From contig NZ_JADIKL010000002.1 in the NCBI RefSeq assembly GCF_044904705.1, positions 186,001 to 250,000 on the forward strand: a DNA stretch of 64,000 bases, given 5' to 3'. The position numbers and the translations under genes are program-made. Of this stretch, positions 1 to 9,691 are shown piece by piece. Below the pieces are notes generated by a model. That model searched no databases. It was not told the origin of the DNA and worked only from the letters and a program-made list of their open reading frames with translations. Numbering within the stretch: the first letter of the stretch is position 1; every line of letters begins with the position of its first letter. The DNA comes from Rhodanobacter_A agri (lineage in GTDB: Bacteria; Pseudomonadota; Gammaproteobacteria; Xanthomonadales; Rhodanobacteraceae).

Positions 1-2
1 CG

Positions 3-413
3 GAAACCGGCGAACGCCACCTGCGCTTGCTGCTGGTGGAGGATGACCCCATCGTCGCGGCCGTCATCACGGGCCTGCTGCAGCAGCAGGGCCATGCGGC
101 CTGTCACGTGGCGAACGGCCTGCTGGCGCTGGCCGAGCTGGACCGGAACCGCTACGACGCGGTACTGCTCGACCTCGACCTGCCCGGTGTGGACGGTTTC
201 CAGGTGGCGCGGCTGATCCGCCAGCGCGAGACGGGGAGGCATCTGCCGATCGTGGCGGTGACGGCGCGCTCGGGCGAAGCGGACGAGGCACATGCGCGCG
301 AGGCCGGCATGGACGGTTTCCTGCGCAAGCCGCTCAGCGGCGAGCAACTGGCGGCGATGCTGGCGCGTGTGTTGCGCGGGGCGGGCGAGCGTGCGGAGGC
401 CGCGGTCAGCTGA
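3..413 (+). CDS. C-terminal receiver (REC) domain of a hybrid sensor kinase, partial at left edge
   Basis: The reading frame is open to the left edge of the window, so only the last ~137 residues of a larger protein are visible. They form a complete receiver domain: the acidic pair in LLVEDDP, the phospho-acceptor Asp in AVLLDLDLPG (nt ~171), the conserved Thr in VAVTA and the Lys in LRKPL. The residues preceding the domain (ETGERHLR) resemble the linker that joins a histidine-kinase core to a C-terminal REC domain, and the domain ends almost at the stop codon with no output domain. A hybrid histidine kinase is therefore more likely than a stand-alone regulator, but the kinase part is outside the window. 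It is convergent with holC, 15 nt away. Confidence 0.8.
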   Translation, partial: ETGERHLRLLLVEDDPIVAAVITGLLQQQGHAACHVANGLLALAELDRNRYDAVLLDLDLPGVDGFQVARLIRQRETGRHLPIVAVTARSGEADEAHAREAGMDGFLRKPLSGEQLAAMLARVLRGAGERAEAAVS

Positions 414-428
414 GCGCCGCGGCGGGCG

Positions 429-848
429 TCACATGTCGTTCTTGTGCAGCTCGAAACCGCGCCGTTGGTATTCGCGCCAGCGCAGGCGCGAGCCATCGCG
501 CTCGGCCGGGTCGGCAGCCACCACTTCCAGTACGCGCTCGCAGCGTCCGTCGTGGCAGTTCTCGCGAAGGTTGATCACCAGCGGCCGGTCGGGCGTGTCG
601 ATGCCGGGCGGCACGATCAGCACTGCAGTGTCGGCATCGTCGTCATCGCCGGCGAGCTGGTGCGGGATGAATGCATCCTCGTCGAATGCCCACAGCAATT
701 CGTCGAGTTCCTCGGCCTGGGCGTGGTCGCGGGCGAGGATCAGGGTCGGCTGTTGCGACGCAAACGCCCGCTTCGTCAGCTCGCATACCAGCAGCAGCGG
801 CTGCTCGCGGAAGCGTGGCTTGTCGATCAGGTAGAAGTCGGCGCGCAT
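429..848 (-). CDS. holC: DNA polymerase III subunit chi
   Basis: 139-residue protein starting MRADFYLI, matching the size and opening of the HolC/chi family (E. coli HolC is 147 residues). Chi is the clamp-loader accessory subunit that contacts SSB and helps the polymerase III holoenzyme on lagging-strand templates. Visible family features are the N-terminal beta-strand followed by a cysteine-bearing segment (LLLVCELTKRAF) and the central DELLWAFDEDAFIPH segment, which matches the family pattern of a Trp-rich stretch followed by an FIPH motif. The start at 848 is preferred; the frame stays open 15 codons further upstream but those residues do not look family-like. It lies just downstream of pepA on the same strand, the usual pepA-holC order in proteobacteria. 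Confidence 0.9.
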   Translation of the reverse strand: MRADFYLIDKPRFREQPLLLVCELTKRAFASQQPTLILARDHAQAEELDELLWAFDEDAFIPHQLAGDDDDADTAVLIVPPGIDTPDRPLVINLRENCHDGRCERVLEVVAADPAERDGSRLRWREYQRRGFELHKNDM

Positions 849-935
849 AGGGCAGGGATGAGTGGAGAGGAGCGAAGGAGGGGCGATGGGCATGATGCCT
901 CAAACCATCGCCTCTAGTGCTTCACTTCGCTTCGC

Positions 936-2426
936 TCACTTTTCGCCCCGCTCGATCAGCCACTGCGCCAGCAGCGCCACCGGGCGGCCGGTGGCCAGGC
1001 CCTTGCGGCCTTCATCCCATGCGGTGCCGGCGATGTCGAGGTGGGCCCAGCGCAGGCCTTCGGTGAAACGCGACAGGAAGCAGGCGGCGGTGATCGCGCC
1101 GGCACTCTTGCCGCCGATGTTGGCGACGTCGGCGAAGCCGGAGTCGAGCTGCACCTGGTAGTCATCCCACAGCGGCATGCGCCAGGCGCGGTCCAAGGTG
1201 TGTTCGCCTGCGGCGAGCAGCTCGGCGGCGAGGTCGTCGTGCTTGCTGAACAGACCGCTGGCGTGCTTGCCGAGCGCGATCACGCAGGCACCGGTGAGGG
1301 TGGCGGCGTCGATCATCGCCGATGGCTGGAAGGTGCGCGCGGTGTAGGTCAGCGCGTCGCACAGGATCAGGCGGCCTTCGGCGTCGGTATTGAGCACTTC
1401 GATGGTCTGGCCGGACAGGCTGGTGAGCACGTCGCCGGGGCGGTAACTGTCGCCATCGGGCATGTTCTCCGCCGCAGGCACCACGCAGACCAGGTTGAGC
1501 TTGAGGCCCATCGCCACCGCGGCGATGAAGGCGCCGAGCACGCCGGCTGCGCCGCCCATATCGAACTTCATCTCCTCCATGCCGGGGCCGGGCTTGAGGC
1601 TGATGCCGCCGGTATCGAAGGTGATGCCCTTGCCGATGAACGCGTAGGGCGCCGTGCCCTCGGTGCCGCCGTGGTACTGCAGCACGACCAGCTTCGGCTT
1701 GTTCGCCGAGCCGCGGCCCACCGCCAGCAGCGAGCCGAAGCCCAGCTTTTCCATCTCGACGTGGTCGAGCACGCTGCAGTCGACCTGCTCGTGCGCCGCG
1801 GCGAAGGCCTCGGCCTGACCGGCGATGTACGCAGGCGTGCAGATGTTCGGCGGCAGGTTGGCCAGCTCGCGGGCGAAGCGCACGCCCTCGGCGATGCCGC
1901 GTGCCTGCGCCAGGCCTGCTTCCGCTTCGGCGCCGGCAGCGAAGGCCAGCGCGGCCAGCTCCGGCTGCGCGCTCTTTTCGCGCGGCTTGAAGGTGGCGGT
2001 GTAGCGGTAGGCGGTGTGGTCGGCGGCCAGCGCCGCGACGCGCACGCGCCAGGCGGCATCATGGCCGGGGACGTCCACCTCGGCGAGGTACGACACTGCC
2101 TCGGTGAGCGGCAGCTTGCCCAGCGCGCGTGCGGCCTCGATGGCCACCTTCTGGTAGCGGGCGGCGTCGAAGCCTTTCTGCGTGCCCAGGCCCACCACCA
2201 GCACGCGCCTGGCGGCGATGCCGGCCGGTGCGTAGATCAGCGTGGTGCTGCCGGCCTTGCCGCTGATGTCGCCGCTCTCTACCTGGCGCTTGATCGCGCC
2301 GCCGATGGCGCCGTCCACGCGGGCGGCAGCGCTGGTCAGCACGCCCTGTTCGTAGACGCCCACCAGCACGCAGGCGGTGTCGGCGGCTTCGGGAGCGGCG
2401 GTGGCGAGGCTGAACTGGAGGGTCAT
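936..2426 (-). CDS. pepA: Leucyl aminopeptidase (M17 family, two-metal)
   Basis: 496 residues, close to the E. coli PepA length of 503. It is a cytosolic dimetal aminopeptidase (hexameric in the family) that removes N-terminal residues from peptides; in some bacteria PepA also binds DNA. The M17 signature NTDAEGRL is present in VLNTDAEGRLILCDAL, and the metal-ligand segments KGITFDTGG and KFDMGGAAG are intact. The start MTLQFSLATA at 2426 was chosen because the long upstream extension of this frame runs antisense through lptF and is not family-like. The gene is divergent from lptF with about 100 bp between them, the conserved arrangement in gammaproteobacteria. Confidence 0.95.
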   Translation of the reverse strand: MTLQFSLATAAPEAADTACVLVGVYEQGVLTSAAARVDGAIGGAIKRQVESGDISGKAGSTTLIYAPAGIAARRVLVVGLGTQKGFDAARYQKVAIEAARALGKLPLTEAVSYLAEVDVPGHDAAWRVRVAALAADHTAYRYTATFKPREKSAQPELAALAFAAGAEAEAGLAQARGIAEGVRFARELANLPPNICTPAYIAGQAEAFAAAHEQVDCSVLDHVEMEKLGFGSLLAVGRGSANKPKLVVLQYHGGTEGTAPYAFIGKGITFDTGGISLKPGPGMEEMKFDMGGAAGVLGAFIAAVAMGLKLNLVCVVPAAENMPDGDSYRPGDVLTSLSGQTIEVLNTDAEGRLILCDALTYTARTFQPSAMIDAATLTGACVIALGKHASGLFSKHDDLAAELLAAGEHTLDRAWRMPLWDDYQVQLDSGFADVANIGGKSAGAITAACFLSRFTEGLRWAHLDIAGTAWDEGRKGLATGRPVALLAQWLIERGEK

Positions 2427-2525
2427 CGAGTGTTCCTGCATGGGCGCGGCGAGCGGCGAACCGGCTAGACTGGCGGTTCGCCGGCCGGCCGGGTCGGCGT
2501 TGACGGAAGCCCACAAGTTTATCGC

Positions 2526-3638
2526 ATGCTGAGCATTCTCGACCGCTATTTCCTGCGCGAGCTGGCGCAAACCGTGGTTGCCACCGTGGTGGTGCTGATG
2601 GTGATCGTCGCGGGCACGGCGTTTGCCACCGTGCTGCAGCAGGTGGCCAAGGGCAGCTTTCCCGCCAGCGTGATGTTCCAGGTGCTGGGTCTGCGCACAC
2701 TGGGAGGGCTCACCAACATGCTGCCGCTGGCCAGCATGGTCGGCGTGCTGATGGCGCTGGGCCGGATGTACCGCGAGAGCGAGATGCACGTGCTGCTGTC
2801 CTCGGGCATGGGGCCGCGGGGCTTGATGCGGCCGACGTCCATCCTCGCCGTGATACTGGTGCTGCTCACCGCGCTGGTTTCGTTGTGGCTGGGGCCGTGG
2901 GCATCGGCCACCAGCAACACCTTGGTGGCGGCCGCGAACCGCTCGGTGATCGCCGCCGGCCTCGATGCCGGCCGCTTCACCGAGCTGCCGGGCAAGGGCG
3001 GCATCATTTTCACCGACGCATTGAGCCAGGACGGCACCCGACTGGGCCGCAGCTTTGTCTCCACCCAGCGCGCCGGCAGGGACGGCCAGCAGCACATCAA
3101 ACTGGTCACCGCCGGCAGTGGCGAGCTCTACCAGGAGAGCAACGGCTCCAACCGCTTCATCTCCTTCCACGATGGCTGGCAGTACGACATCCCGCTGGGT
3201 GCGGACAACTGGCGGCGCATGCAGTACCAGCGCAACGACTCCTCGCTCTCCAGCGTGACCAGCAACGATGAGGAGGATCCGGCCGAGAGCATGACCACGC
3301 TGCAGCTGCTGCGCACCGAAACGCCGGATGCGCGTTCCGAACTGGCTTGGCGCACCAACGCGCCGGCGCTGACCCTGGTGATGCTGATGCTGGCCCTGCC
3401 GCTGTCGCGGCAGAGTCCGCGCGAAGCCCGTTACGGACGCCTGATGCTGGCGATGGCGAGCTTCTATCTCTACTACTTGCTGCTGGCGCTGGGTCGCGCA
3501 CAGATCGGCAAGGGGCATTGGCATCACCAGACGGCGCTGTGGTTGCTGCACCTGGTGATGTTGTCGATCGCTGGCTGGCTGTGGTGGAAGCAGTACTCGC
3601 CGCGCAAGCCCGGCAACGACAAGGCGCTGTCCGCATGA
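2526..3638 (+). CDS. lptF: LPS export ABC transporter permease LptF
   Basis: 370-residue inner-membrane permease of the YjgP/YjgQ family, one half of the LptB2FG transporter that extracts lipopolysaccharide from the inner membrane. The opening MLSILDRYFLRELAQT and the following hydrophobic segment are typical; the protein shows three membrane segments, a periplasmic beta-jellyroll region (about residues 130-270) and three C-terminal membrane segments. The motif GRMYRESEMHVLLSSGM in the first cytoplasmic loop corresponds to the coupling-helix region that contacts LptB. The stop overlaps the lptG start (ATGA), indicating translational coupling. LptF rather than LptG is inferred from its position first in the pair. 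Confidence 0.93.
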   Translation: MLSILDRYFLRELAQTVVATVVVLMVIVAGTAFATVLQQVAKGSFPASVMFQVLGLRTLGGLTNMLPLASMVGVLMALGRMYRESEMHVLLSSGMGPRGLMRPTSILAVILVLLTALVSLWLGPWASATSNTLVAAANRSVIAAGLDAGRFTELPGKGGIIFTDALSQDGTRLGRSFVSTQRAGRDGQQHIKLVTAGSGELYQESNGSNRFISFHDGWQYDIPLGADNWRRMQYQRNDSSLSSVTSNDEEDPAESMTTLQLLRTETPDARSELAWRTNAPALTLVMLMLALPLSRQSPREARYGRLMLAMASFYLYYLLLALGRAQIGKGHWHHQTALWLLHLVMLSIAGWLWWKQYSPRKPGNDKALSA

Positions 3639-4735
3639 GCAGGCTCTCGATCAAGCGCGTCGACCGGCTGGTGGCGCTCAGCGTGCTCGGCGCGCTGATC
3701 GGCGTGTGGCTGGTACTCACCGGCTTCGATGCGGTGACGCAGTTCCTGCGCCAGCTCGGCAACATCGGCAAGAACGGCTTCACGCTGACCGACGCCACGG
3801 TGTACGTGCTGGTGACCACGCCGCGCCGCGCCTACGAGATGTTCGGCAACGCGGCGCTGATCGGCGGCCTGCTGGGCCTGGGCGGCCTGGCCGCCACCGG
3901 CGAGCTCACCGCGCTGCGCGCCTCAGGCATGTCGCGGCTGCGCATCGCTGCCTCGGCCACCGGCGTGATCGCGGTGCTGATCCTGGGCGTGGTGATCCTC
4001 GGCGAGACCGCCGCGCCGTGGGGCGATCAGCTCGGCCAGGCCATGCAGCTGCGCCTGAAATCCAACAACATCGGCAGCACCGGCAGCGGCCTGTGGGCCC
4101 GCGACGGCGACCGCATCATCAATGCGCGTGGCGGCACCGTGGTGCGCCACGGCGGCGACCACGACACGGTGGCGCTCGCCGACGTGCGTGTGTACACGCT
4201 TACCAAGGACGGCCAGCTCAGCCGCTTCGACTGGGCCAAGACCGCCGACCACGACGGCCGCGAATGGGTGCTGCACGACGTGCGCAGCACCACGCTGGAC
4301 GATACCGGCGTGCACAGCAGTGCCGCGGCCAGCGAGCAGTGGGAGTCCAGCCTCAACCCGCAGGTGCTGGCGCAATCGGTGATCCAGCCGCAATACCTGT
4401 CGATGCGCGACCTGCGCCGCAACATGCGTTACCTGGAAAGCAACGGCGAACGCCCAGGCGTCTACGCCGTGGCGTTCTGGACCCGCGCACTGTATGCGCT
4501 CAACGTGCTGGTGCTGGTGTTGTGCGCGATGCCGTTCGCTTTTGGCACGATGCGCTCCGGCGGCCTCGGCAAACGCATCTTCATCGGCATGCTGCTGGCG
4601 ATCACCTGGTACTTCCTGCAGAAGGCGATGGTGAATTTCGGTACCGTTTACGGCTTGCCGCCGCTGCTCGCCAACCTGCTGCCGGCGACCTTGCTGGCGC
4701 TGGTGGCCTGGCTGTATTTCCGCAAGCACGCGTGA
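3635..4735 (+). CDS. lptG: LPS export ABC transporter permease LptG
   Basis: 366-residue partner of LptF with the same architecture: N-terminal membrane segments (VALSVLGALIGVWLVLTGFD), a periplasmic jellyroll and three C-terminal membrane segments. The coupling-loop region reads GELTALRASGMSRLRI. LptG forms the heterodimer with LptF in the LptB2FG complex and donates LPS to the LptC/LptA bridge. The start at 3635 overlaps the lptF stop by four bases; the frame is open upstream but that part is antisense-like and unrelated. The next gene (threonine aldolase) follows after 13 bp and may be co-transcribed. Confidence 0.93.
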   Translation: MSRLSIKRVDRLVALSVLGALIGVWLVLTGFDAVTQFLRQLGNIGKNGFTLTDATVYVLVTTPRRAYEMFGNAALIGGLLGLGGLAATGELTALRASGMSRLRIAASATGVIAVLILGVVILGETAAPWGDQLGQAMQLRLKSNNIGSTGSGLWARDGDRIINARGGTVVRHGGDHDTVALADVRVYTLTKDGQLSRFDWAKTADHDGREWVLHDVRSTTLDDTGVHSSAAASEQWESSLNPQVLAQSVIQPQYLSMRDLRRNMRYLESNGERPGVYAVAFWTRALYALNVLVLVLCAMPFAFGTMRSGGLGKRIFIGMLLAITWYFLQKAMVNFGTVYGLPPLLANLLPATLLALVAWLYFRKHA

Positions 4736-4748
4736 GGCGGGAGAAGCA

Positions 4749-5768
4749 ATGAACCTGGTCGACCTGCGCAGCGACACCGTGACCAGGCCCACGCCGGCGA
4801 TGCGCGCCGCCATGCTGGATGCCGAGGTGGGCGACGACGTCTACGGCGAGGACCCCACCGTCAACGCGCTGCAGCAGCGGCTGGCCGGAGATCTGGGTTT
4901 CGAGGACGCGCTGTTCGTGCCCAGCGGTACGCAGAGCAACCTGCTGGCGTTGATGAGCCATTGCGAGCGTGGCGACGAATACCTGGTCGGCGCCGATGCG
5001 CACACCTACAAGTTCGAGGGCGGCGGCGCGGCGGTGCTGGGCTCGATCCAACCGCAGCCCATCGTGCAGGCCGACGACGGCACGCTGCCGCTTGCGCGCA
5101 TCGCCGCGGCGATCAAGCCGGTCGATCCGCACTTCGCACGCACGCGCCTGCTGGCGCTGGAGAACACCTGGCACGGCCGCGTACTGCCGCTGGATTACCT
5201 GGGCGCCGCGCACGATTTCGCCCGCGAGCGCGGCCTGGCCCTGCATCTGGACGGCGCGCGCCTATACAACGCGGCCGTGGCAAGTGGCGTCGGCGCACGC
5301 GCCATTGCCCAGCACTTCGACAGCGTGTCGATCTGCCTGTCCAAGGGCCTGGGAGCGCCGGTGGGATCGGTGCTGGTGGGCTCCGCGCCCTTGATCGAAA
5401 AGGCGCGGCGCTGGCGCAAGGTCGCCGGCGGCGGCTGGCGCCAGGCCGGCATGCTTGCCGCCGCGGGCATGCATGCGCTGGACCATCATGTGGCGCGGCT
5501 GGCCGACGACCATCGCCGCGCGGCCTACCTCGCCGGTTGCCTGCGCGAGATCGCCGGTGTCGATCTGCTCGGGCAGCACACCAACATGGTATTCGTCGAC
5601 GTGCCGACCGCGCGCTTGCAGGCGCTGGACGCGCATCTGCGCGCGGTAGGCATCCGCATCAGCATCGGCTACCTGCCCACGTTGCGGTTGGTGACGCACC
5701 TGGACGTGGATGACGAAGGTGTCGAGCGGGTGGTGCGCGCGTTCCGCGATTTCTTCGGCAAAGCCTGA
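4749..5768 (+). CDS. ltaE: Low-specificity L-threonine aldolase (PLP-dependent)
   Basis: 339 residues with the diagnostic opening MNLVDLRSDTVTRPTPAMR. The family cleaves L-threonine and L-allo-threonine to glycine and acetaldehyde using pyridoxal phosphate. The Schiff-base lysine is K199 in SICLSKGLGAPVGS, and the PLP-ring residues lie in HLDGARLYNAA. Length and motifs agree with LtaE of gammaproteobacteria. It follows lptG by 13 bp with a GGAG-like ribosome-binding site (gggagaagcaATG). The LPS link is probably only co-transcription. Confidence 0.93.
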   Translation: MNLVDLRSDTVTRPTPAMRAAMLDAEVGDDVYGEDPTVNALQQRLAGDLGFEDALFVPSGTQSNLLALMSHCERGDEYLVGADAHTYKFEGGGAAVLGSIQPQPIVQADDGTLPLARIAAAIKPVDPHFARTRLLALENTWHGRVLPLDYLGAAHDFARERGLALHLDGARLYNAAVASGVGARAIAQHFDSVSICLSKGLGAPVGSVLVGSAPLIEKARRWRKVAGGGWRQAGMLAAAGMHALDHHVARLADDHRRAAYLAGCLREIAGVDLLGQHTNMVFVDVPTARLQALDAHLRAVGIRISIGYLPTLRLVTHLDVDDEGVERVVRAFRDFFGKA

Positions 5769-5819
5769 CGCGGTTCAGGTGTCTTCGCGCCATCCGGTCT
5801 GCGACGCCGGTTTGCTAGC

Positions 5820-7643
5820 ATGCGCGCAATGATTTCCAGCGCGCTAGACATCCTCCACAGCGTTTTCGGCTACCCCAGTTTCCGCGGCCAGCAGCAGGCC
5901 GTGGTCGAGCACCTGGCCGAGGGCGGCGATGCGCTGGTGCTGATGCCCACCGGCGGCGGCAAGTCGCTGTGCTACCAGATTCCGGCGCTGCTCAGGCAGG
6001 GCACCGGCATCGTGGTGTCCCCGCTGATCGCGTTGATGCAGGACCAGGTGGATGCGCTGCGTGCCGCCGGCGTGGCGGCGGCCTATCTCAACTCCAGCCT
6101 CGATGCGCAGGCGCAGCGCGAGGTGGAGCGGCAGTTGCTGGCGGGCGAGCTGAACCTGCTCTACGTGGCGCCGGAGCGGCTGCTGACCGGGCGGTTCCTC
6201 GGGCTGCTGGAACAGACCGAGGTGGCACTGTTCGCGATCGACGAGGCGCATTGCGTATCGCAGTGGGGCCACGACTTCCGCCCCGAGTACCGCGAACTCA
6301 CCGTGTTGCACGAGCGTTTTCCGCAGGTGCCGCGCATCGCGCTCACCGCCACCGCCGACCCGCGCACGCGCGAGGAGATCGTGGAGCGCCTGGCGCTGAC
6401 GGAGGCACGCCAGTTCGTTTCCAGCTTCGACCGGCCGAACATCGGTTATCGCGTGATGCTGAAGCACAACCCGCGCACGCAGTTGATGCAGTTCCTCGAC
6501 GGCCACCGCGGCGAGGCCGGCATCGTCTACGCGCTCAGCCGCAAGAAGGTGGACGACACCGCCGCATGGCTGGCCGAGGCGGGCATCGAAGCCCTGCCGT
6601 ACCATGCCGGCCTCGATGCCGCCACGCGCGCGAAGAATCAGCAACGTTTCTTGCGCGAAGACGGCGTGGTGATGGTGGCTACCGTTGCCTTTGGCATGGG
6701 CATCGACAAGCCCGACGTGCGCTTCGTGGCGCACCTGGACCTGCCGCGCAGCATGGAGGGCTATTACCAGGAGACCGGTCGCGGCGGCCGCGATGGCCTG
6801 CCCGCCGAGGCGTGGATGATCTACGGCCTCGCCGACGTGGTGACGATGAGCCAGATGATCGCGCAGTCCGAATCGGCGGACGAGCGCAAGCGTATCGAAC
6901 GGCAGAAGCTGGAGTCGCTGCTGGCCTACGCCGAAGCCACCCGCTGCCGCCGCGAGCTGCTGCTGGGCGCGTTCGGCGAGGACTACCACGGTCCCTGCGG
7001 CGGCTGCGACAACTGCGTGGAGCCGCCGAAGACGTGGGACGCCACCGTGCCCGCGCAGAAGGCCTTGTCGGCGGTGTACCGCAGCGGGCAGCGTTTCGGC
7101 GCCGGCCACGTGATCGACATCTTGCGCGGCGTGGACAACGAGCGCATGGGCCAGCTCGATCACGACAAGCTCAGCACCTTCGGCATCGGCGCCGACATGG
7201 ACGAAAAAGGCTGGCGCTCGGTGTTCCGCCAGCTGCTCGCTGCTGGCCTGTTGGCTACCGATGCAGAGGGTTACGGCATTTTGCGGCTCACCGTGGCCAG
7301 TCGCGACGTGTTGCTCGGCAAGCAGGCGGTGCGTTTGCGCGAGGATGCCAAGCCGGTGCGCTCCGCGCGCCGCCGCCGCGACAGCCAGCTGGTCACCGGC
7401 GCCAACCTCGGCATCGAGGCCTACGAGCAGCCGCTGTGGGACGCCTTGCGCGCGCTGCGCACGCAGCTGGCGCGTCAGCAAGGCGTGCCGCCCTACGTGG
7501 TGTTCCATGACGCCACGTTGCTGGCCATGCTGCGCGCGATGCCCGCGAACGAAGACGAGCTGGCCCAGGTCAGCGGCGTGGGCGAGGCCAAGCTCAAGCG
7601 CTACGGACGCGATTTCCTCGCGGTGATCAACGCGGCGGAGTGA
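5820..7643 (+). CDS. recQ: ATP-dependent DNA helicase RecQ
   Basis: 607-residue SF2 helicase that unwinds duplex DNA 3' to 5' in recombination and repair. Domains in order: helicase core with Walker A MPTGGGKS (K48) and the DEAH box (D141) inside AIDEAHCVSQWGHDFRPEY; the RecQ-C zinc-binding region, with cysteines in ATRCRRELLLGAFG and GPCGGCDNC; a winged-helix segment; and a C-terminal HRDC domain (LWDALRALRTQLARQQGVPPYVVF). No strong ribosome-binding site precedes either possible ATG (5820 or 5829), so the exact start is uncertain by three codons. Confidence 0.95.
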   Translation: MRAMISSALDILHSVFGYPSFRGQQQAVVEHLAEGGDALVLMPTGGGKSLCYQIPALLRQGTGIVVSPLIALMQDQVDALRAAGVAAAYLNSSLDAQAQREVERQLLAGELNLLYVAPERLLTGRFLGLLEQTEVALFAIDEAHCVSQWGHDFRPEYRELTVLHERFPQVPRIALTATADPRTREEIVERLALTEARQFVSSFDRPNIGYRVMLKHNPRTQLMQFLDGHRGEAGIVYALSRKKVDDTAAWLAEAGIEALPYHAGLDAATRAKNQQRFLREDGVVMVATVAFGMGIDKPDVRFVAHLDLPRSMEGYYQETGRGGRDGLPAEAWMIYGLADVVTMSQMIAQSESADERKRIERQKLESLLAYAEATRCRRELLLGAFGEDYHGPCGGCDNCVEPPKTWDATVPAQKALSAVYRSGQRFGAGHVIDILRGVDNERMGQLDHDKLSTFGIGADMDEKGWRSVFRQLLAAGLLATDAEGYGILRLTVASRDVLLGKQAVRLREDAKPVRSARRRRDSQLVTGANLGIEAYEQPLWDALRALRTQLARQQGVPPYVVFHDATLLAMLRAMPANEDELAQVSGVGEAKLKRYGRDFLAVINAAE

Positions 7644-7735
7644 GCCGCCGCGGCGACGCGCTTGTGCCTGTCGCCGGATGCTCTTACAAGGGGAGCCGCA
7701 CCGCACACGGAAAGCCCACCCGCCGAGGATCGCCC

Positions 7736-9428
7736 ATGCACGAAGCCCCGCTCATCGCCACCCTCGTCAGCGGCATCGTGCTGGCCTTCGTGTTCGCGGC
7801 GCTGGCACATCGGCTGAAGCTGCCTGCGCTGGCGGGTTACCTGCTGGCTGGCGTGGTGGTGGGGCCGTTCACGCCGGGCTACGTGGCGGACGGCCACATC
7901 GCGCACGAGCTGGCCGAGGTCGGCGTAGTGCTGCTGATGTTCGGCGTGGGCCTGCATTTCTCGTTGAAAGACCTGCTGTCGGTGAAATCCATCGCGATCC
8001 CCGGCGCGCTGGGGCAGATGGCGGTCGCCACTGTGCTGGGTCTGTTGCTGGGCTGGGCGATGGGCTGGCCGTTCGCGCAGGGCTTCGTGTTCGGCCTTGC
8101 GCTCTCGGTGGCGAGCACCGTGGTGCTGCTGCGCGCGATGGAGGAGCGCCGGCTGATGGAGACCGAGCGCGGCCGCATCGCAGTGGGCTGGCTGATCGTC
8201 GAGGATCTGGCGATGGTGTTGGCGCTGGTGCTGTTGCCCGCGGTGGGCGGAGCGCTGGCCACGGGGCAGGGTGTCTCGCTCGGTGCGCTGGCAGGCACCG
8301 TGGGCCTGGCGATCGGCAAGGTGGCGCTGTTCGTGGCGCTGATGCTGGTGGTCGGCAAGCGGCTGATTCCATGGATCCTCGCGCGCGTGGCGATCAGCGG
8401 TTCGCGCGAACTGTTCCGCCTCGCGGTGCTGGCGATCGCGCTGGGCGTGGCGTTCGGGGTTGCCGGGCTGTTCGGCGTGTCCTTCGAGCTGGGCGCGTTC
8501 TTTGCCGGCATGATGATGGGCGAGTCGAAGCTGGCCCACGACGCGGCCGAGGAAACCCTGCCGTTGCGCGACGCGTTCGCAGTGCTGTTCTTCGTTTCCA
8601 TCGGCATGCTGTTCAACTTCCGCGTGGTGCTCACCGAACCGCTGGTCGTACTGGCAGCGCTGGCGATCATCGTGCTCGGCAAGTCGCTGGCAGCGCTGCT
8701 CATCGTGCTGGCGTCGCGGCGGCCGCTGCGCACCGCGCTCACCATCGCGGTGAGCCTGGCGCAGATCGGCGAGTTCTCCTTCATCCTGATCGGCGTAGGC
8801 GTGGCCCAGCAGATGGTGTCGAAGGAAGCGCAGGACGTGCTGCTGGCCGCGGCGATCGTATCGATCCTGGTCAATCCGCTGCTGTTCAAGTTGTTCGATC
8901 GCGCCAAACCATGGCTGGACGCACGCGAGGCGGCGCAGGCCGCCGCGATCGCACCGCCCGACGAGCCCGCGCCGGAACAGGCCGGCGACCTTGCCGGCCA
9001 CGTCGTGGTGGTGGGCTATGGCCGGATGGGGCGCTTGCTGTGCGACGAACTGTTGCATCACGGCAGCAGCTTGCTGGTGATGGAGATGGAGCCAGAGCGC
9101 GTCAAGGAATTGCGCGCCCAGGGCATCCGCGTGGTGTCTGGCCACGCCGCGCGCGACGAGGCGCTGGCCGCCGCCAATCTCGGCGCCGCCAAGGCCTTGC
9201 TGGTGACCGCGCCGGATGCGTTCGAGGCCGGCGAGATCGTGCGCGTGGCGCGCCGGCTCAATCCGCGGCTGTCGATCTATGCCCGCGCCGGCTCCGGCGC
9301 TGCCGTTGCGCACCTGCGCGAACAAGGGGCCGACCTGTGTGGTGTCGGGCGAGCGCGAGATGGCGCGCGGCATGCTCGACAACTTGTTCGCGGATGTGGC
9401 GGAAGCGGCGCCAGCCACCGCCGCCTGA
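7736..9428 (+). pseudogene. Kef/YbaL-type CPA2 cation:proton antiporter, frameshifted near the 3' end
   Basis: The intact portion (about 535 codons) has a Na+/H+-exchanger domain of about twelve membrane segments followed by a TrkA-N (RCK) NAD-binding domain beginning GHVVVVGYGRMGRLLC, the architecture of Kef-type potassium efflux and YbaL/RosB antiporters. At about nt 9338 the frame breaks: REQGADL continues as CGVGRARDG..., while the +1 frame immediately downstream encodes the expected family C-terminus VVSGEREMARGMLDNLFADV ending at 9428. Removing one base near 9338 (reading ctg-gtg-gtg-tcg) restores a continuous protein of about 563 residues. Read as it stands, translation would run to 9751 through unrelated, antisense-like sequence. 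It may be a real inactivation, a programmed shift or a sequence error. Start 7736 was chosen for the family-like MHEAPLIATLVSG. Confidence 0.85.
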
Positions 9429-9433
9429 GCAGT

Positions 9434-9691
9434 TCAGCCGACCAGCAGCCAGTCCTCGTCATTGATGCTGGCCTGCGCCAGCCGCGCCGGCGGTTCCGCC
9501 AGATAGCGCCAGTGCTCCAGTACCACCGGCAGGCGTGCGCGTGGGCAGCTCGTATGCAGGTATGCCAGCGCCGCCGCCACGTCGTCGTGCCGCGCCAGCT
9601 CGCAATCCCCCAACAGGCTGCGCCAGCGGCGCCCGTGCCGCACGATGCGGAACAGGCCGAACTTCGAGGGGGCTACGTACTGCGCCGGCAT
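9434..9691 (-). CDS. Small hypothetical protein
   Basis: 85-residue ORF starting MPAQYVAPSKFGLFRIVRHG. The ATG at 9691 has a GAGGA sequence eight bases upstream on the minus strand; an upstream GTG at 9697 is the alternative. The protein has a mixed hydrophobic/charged composition with aromatic residues in plausible core positions (RWRSLLGDCELARH, LEHWRYLAEPP), unlike the Arg/Ala-rich antisense shadows typical of this genome. No membrane segment or signal peptide is seen and the family was not recognised. It lies convergent to the frameshifted antiporter, only five bases beyond that gene's restored stop codon, which supports the antiporter ending at 9428. Confidence 0.5.
   Translation of the reverse strand: MPAQYVAPSKFGLFRIVRHGRRWRSLLGDCELARHDDVAAALAYLHTSCPRARLPVVLEHWRYLAEPPARLAQASINDEDWLLVG

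Noticed and set aside
2427..3551. The pepA frame is open for a further ~375 codons upstream, antisense through lptF
   Set aside because: The extension is His/Gln/Arg-rich, lacks any family resemblance and overlaps a well-recognised permease gene; the M17 protein starts at 2426.
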